Below are positions 5,983 through 6,343 of a stretch of 6,343 nucleotides of DNA, one piece after another. Within the stretch, counting starts at the first letter, position 1. Every line of letters begins with the position of its first letter. The DNA is from Phycisphaerae bacterium. Lineage in GTDB: Bacteria; Planctomycetota; Phycisphaerae; Sedimentisphaerales; Anaerohalosphaeraceae. The translations under genes and the position numbers were made by a program. The notes under the pieces are model-generated. The model worked only from the letters and a program-made list of their open reading frames with translations. It was not told the origin of the DNA and made no database searches. The stretch covers positions 1 to 6,343 of the forward strand of contig PXAQ01000250.1 of assembly GCA_003567095.1 (NCBI GenBank). Reading direction: 5' to 3'.

Positions 5983-6005
5983 AGGGGTTCATTGCGCAAA
6001 ACGTA

Positions 6006-6343
6006 TCACCGACTTTGGGCGGTGCTCTGATTCAGGACGGTCTGGACGGTGTGCAGCACTTCGCGCGGGCTAAAGGGCTTGCTCAGGCAGTCGGCGACAG
6101 CGAGGCGCGCTTTCTGGTCGTCGTCAATTGAAAAATTGCGCGCGGTCAGCATCACCACCGGCATCGCCTCGGTGTGCGGATTTTGCCGCAGCTTTTCGAT
6201 CAGCTCAAGGCCGCTGAGAATCGGCATCTGGTAATCGGTGATGACCATATCGGGCGCATGTTCACAGGCCAGCCGATAGGCGTCGGCGCCGTTGTCGGCA
6301 GTGAGCACCTCAAAGCCGTTGTTGCGCAGCTTGATGGCAACGA
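6006..6343 (-). CDS. CheY-like receiver-only response regulator (N-terminus cut by right window edge)
   Basis: About 111 residues are visible; perhaps 15-20 N-terminal residues, including the acidic pair, lie beyond the window. The frame is open to the edge (VAIKLRNNGFE...), so a GTG at 6308 is internal, not a start. Receiver landmarks are present: the phosphoacceptor Asp in VITDYQMP, the conserved Thr in MLTAR, and Lys-Pro in LSKPFSPRE. The protein stops a few residues after the last helix, so it has no output domain and must act by binding a partner. The HD-GYP gene begins 23 nt downstream on the same strand and is the obvious candidate partner (inference). A cognate histidine kinase is not in view. 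Confidence 0.9.
   Translation of the reverse strand, partial: VAIKLRNNGFEVLTADNGADAYRLACEHAPDMVITDYQMPILSGLELIEKLRQNPHTEAMPVVMLTARNFSIDDDQKARLAVADCLSKPFSPREVLHTVQTVLNQSTAQSR

Noticed and set aside
6006..6308. GTG at 6308 as start of the response regulator
   Set aside because: The frame stays open to the window edge and the upstream residues continue a normal receiver domain, so the gene is cut by the edge, not started here.
1..6343. CRISPR array, tRNA/rRNA, insertion sequence
   Set aside because: No regularly spaced repeats, no tRNA- or rRNA-like segment, and no transposase motif or terminal inverted repeats were seen on either strand.

Overview
This is a bacterial, moderately GC-rich window with no mobile element, CRISPR array or RNA gene that I can see. 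One polycistronic unit on the minus strand fills most of it (about 1037-6343). The gene content suggests a Gram-negative-type envelope, because it has GspE/GspF (or PilB/PilC) proteins. The chain of regulators, a GAF plus HD-GYP protein followed by a STAS protein, reminds me of Planctomycetota (Phycisphaerae-like). That is a low-confidence impression, not a demonstrated assignment.

Layout in order of minus-strand transcription. (1) A CheY-like receiver-only response regulator, cut by the right window edge (6006-6343). (2) A 540-residue protein with a Cys-rich N-terminal region, a coiled linker, a GAF-like domain and an intact HD-GYP cyclic-di-GMP phosphodiesterase domain (4360-5982). (3) A STAS-domain anti-sigma-factor-antagonist-like protein (4028-4363). 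(4) A GspE/PilB-family assembly ATPase with MshEN-like repeats, an unusual Walker A residue and a tetracysteine site (2262-3989). (5) A GspF/PilC-family inner-membrane platform protein (1108-2265). (6) A 24-codon ORF coupled to the end of the gspF gene, which may be the stump of the next operon gene (1037-1111). Three junctions are ATGA overlaps, which indicates translational coupling.

The region 458-1107 holds no intact gene. On the plus strand it has a 5'-truncated reading frame of unknown identity (549-728), coupled by an ATGA overlap to a wrecked inositol-monophosphatase-family gene (725-1014). That second gene keeps its C-terminal signature but lacks the middle of the protein and is frameshifted at a (GT)5 tract. 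At the left edge the first 152 codons of uvrC (1-457, minus strand) run out of the window. They are preceded by a strong extended -10 promoter so close to the start codon that the mRNA could be leaderless.

Working model (inference): the receiver protein and the GAF/HD-GYP protein sense signals and lower cyclic-di-GMP, the STAS protein acts in a partner-switching branch, and the GspE/GspF pair is the motor and platform of a pilus or secretion pseudopilus whose ATPase may itself respond to cyclic-di-GMP.
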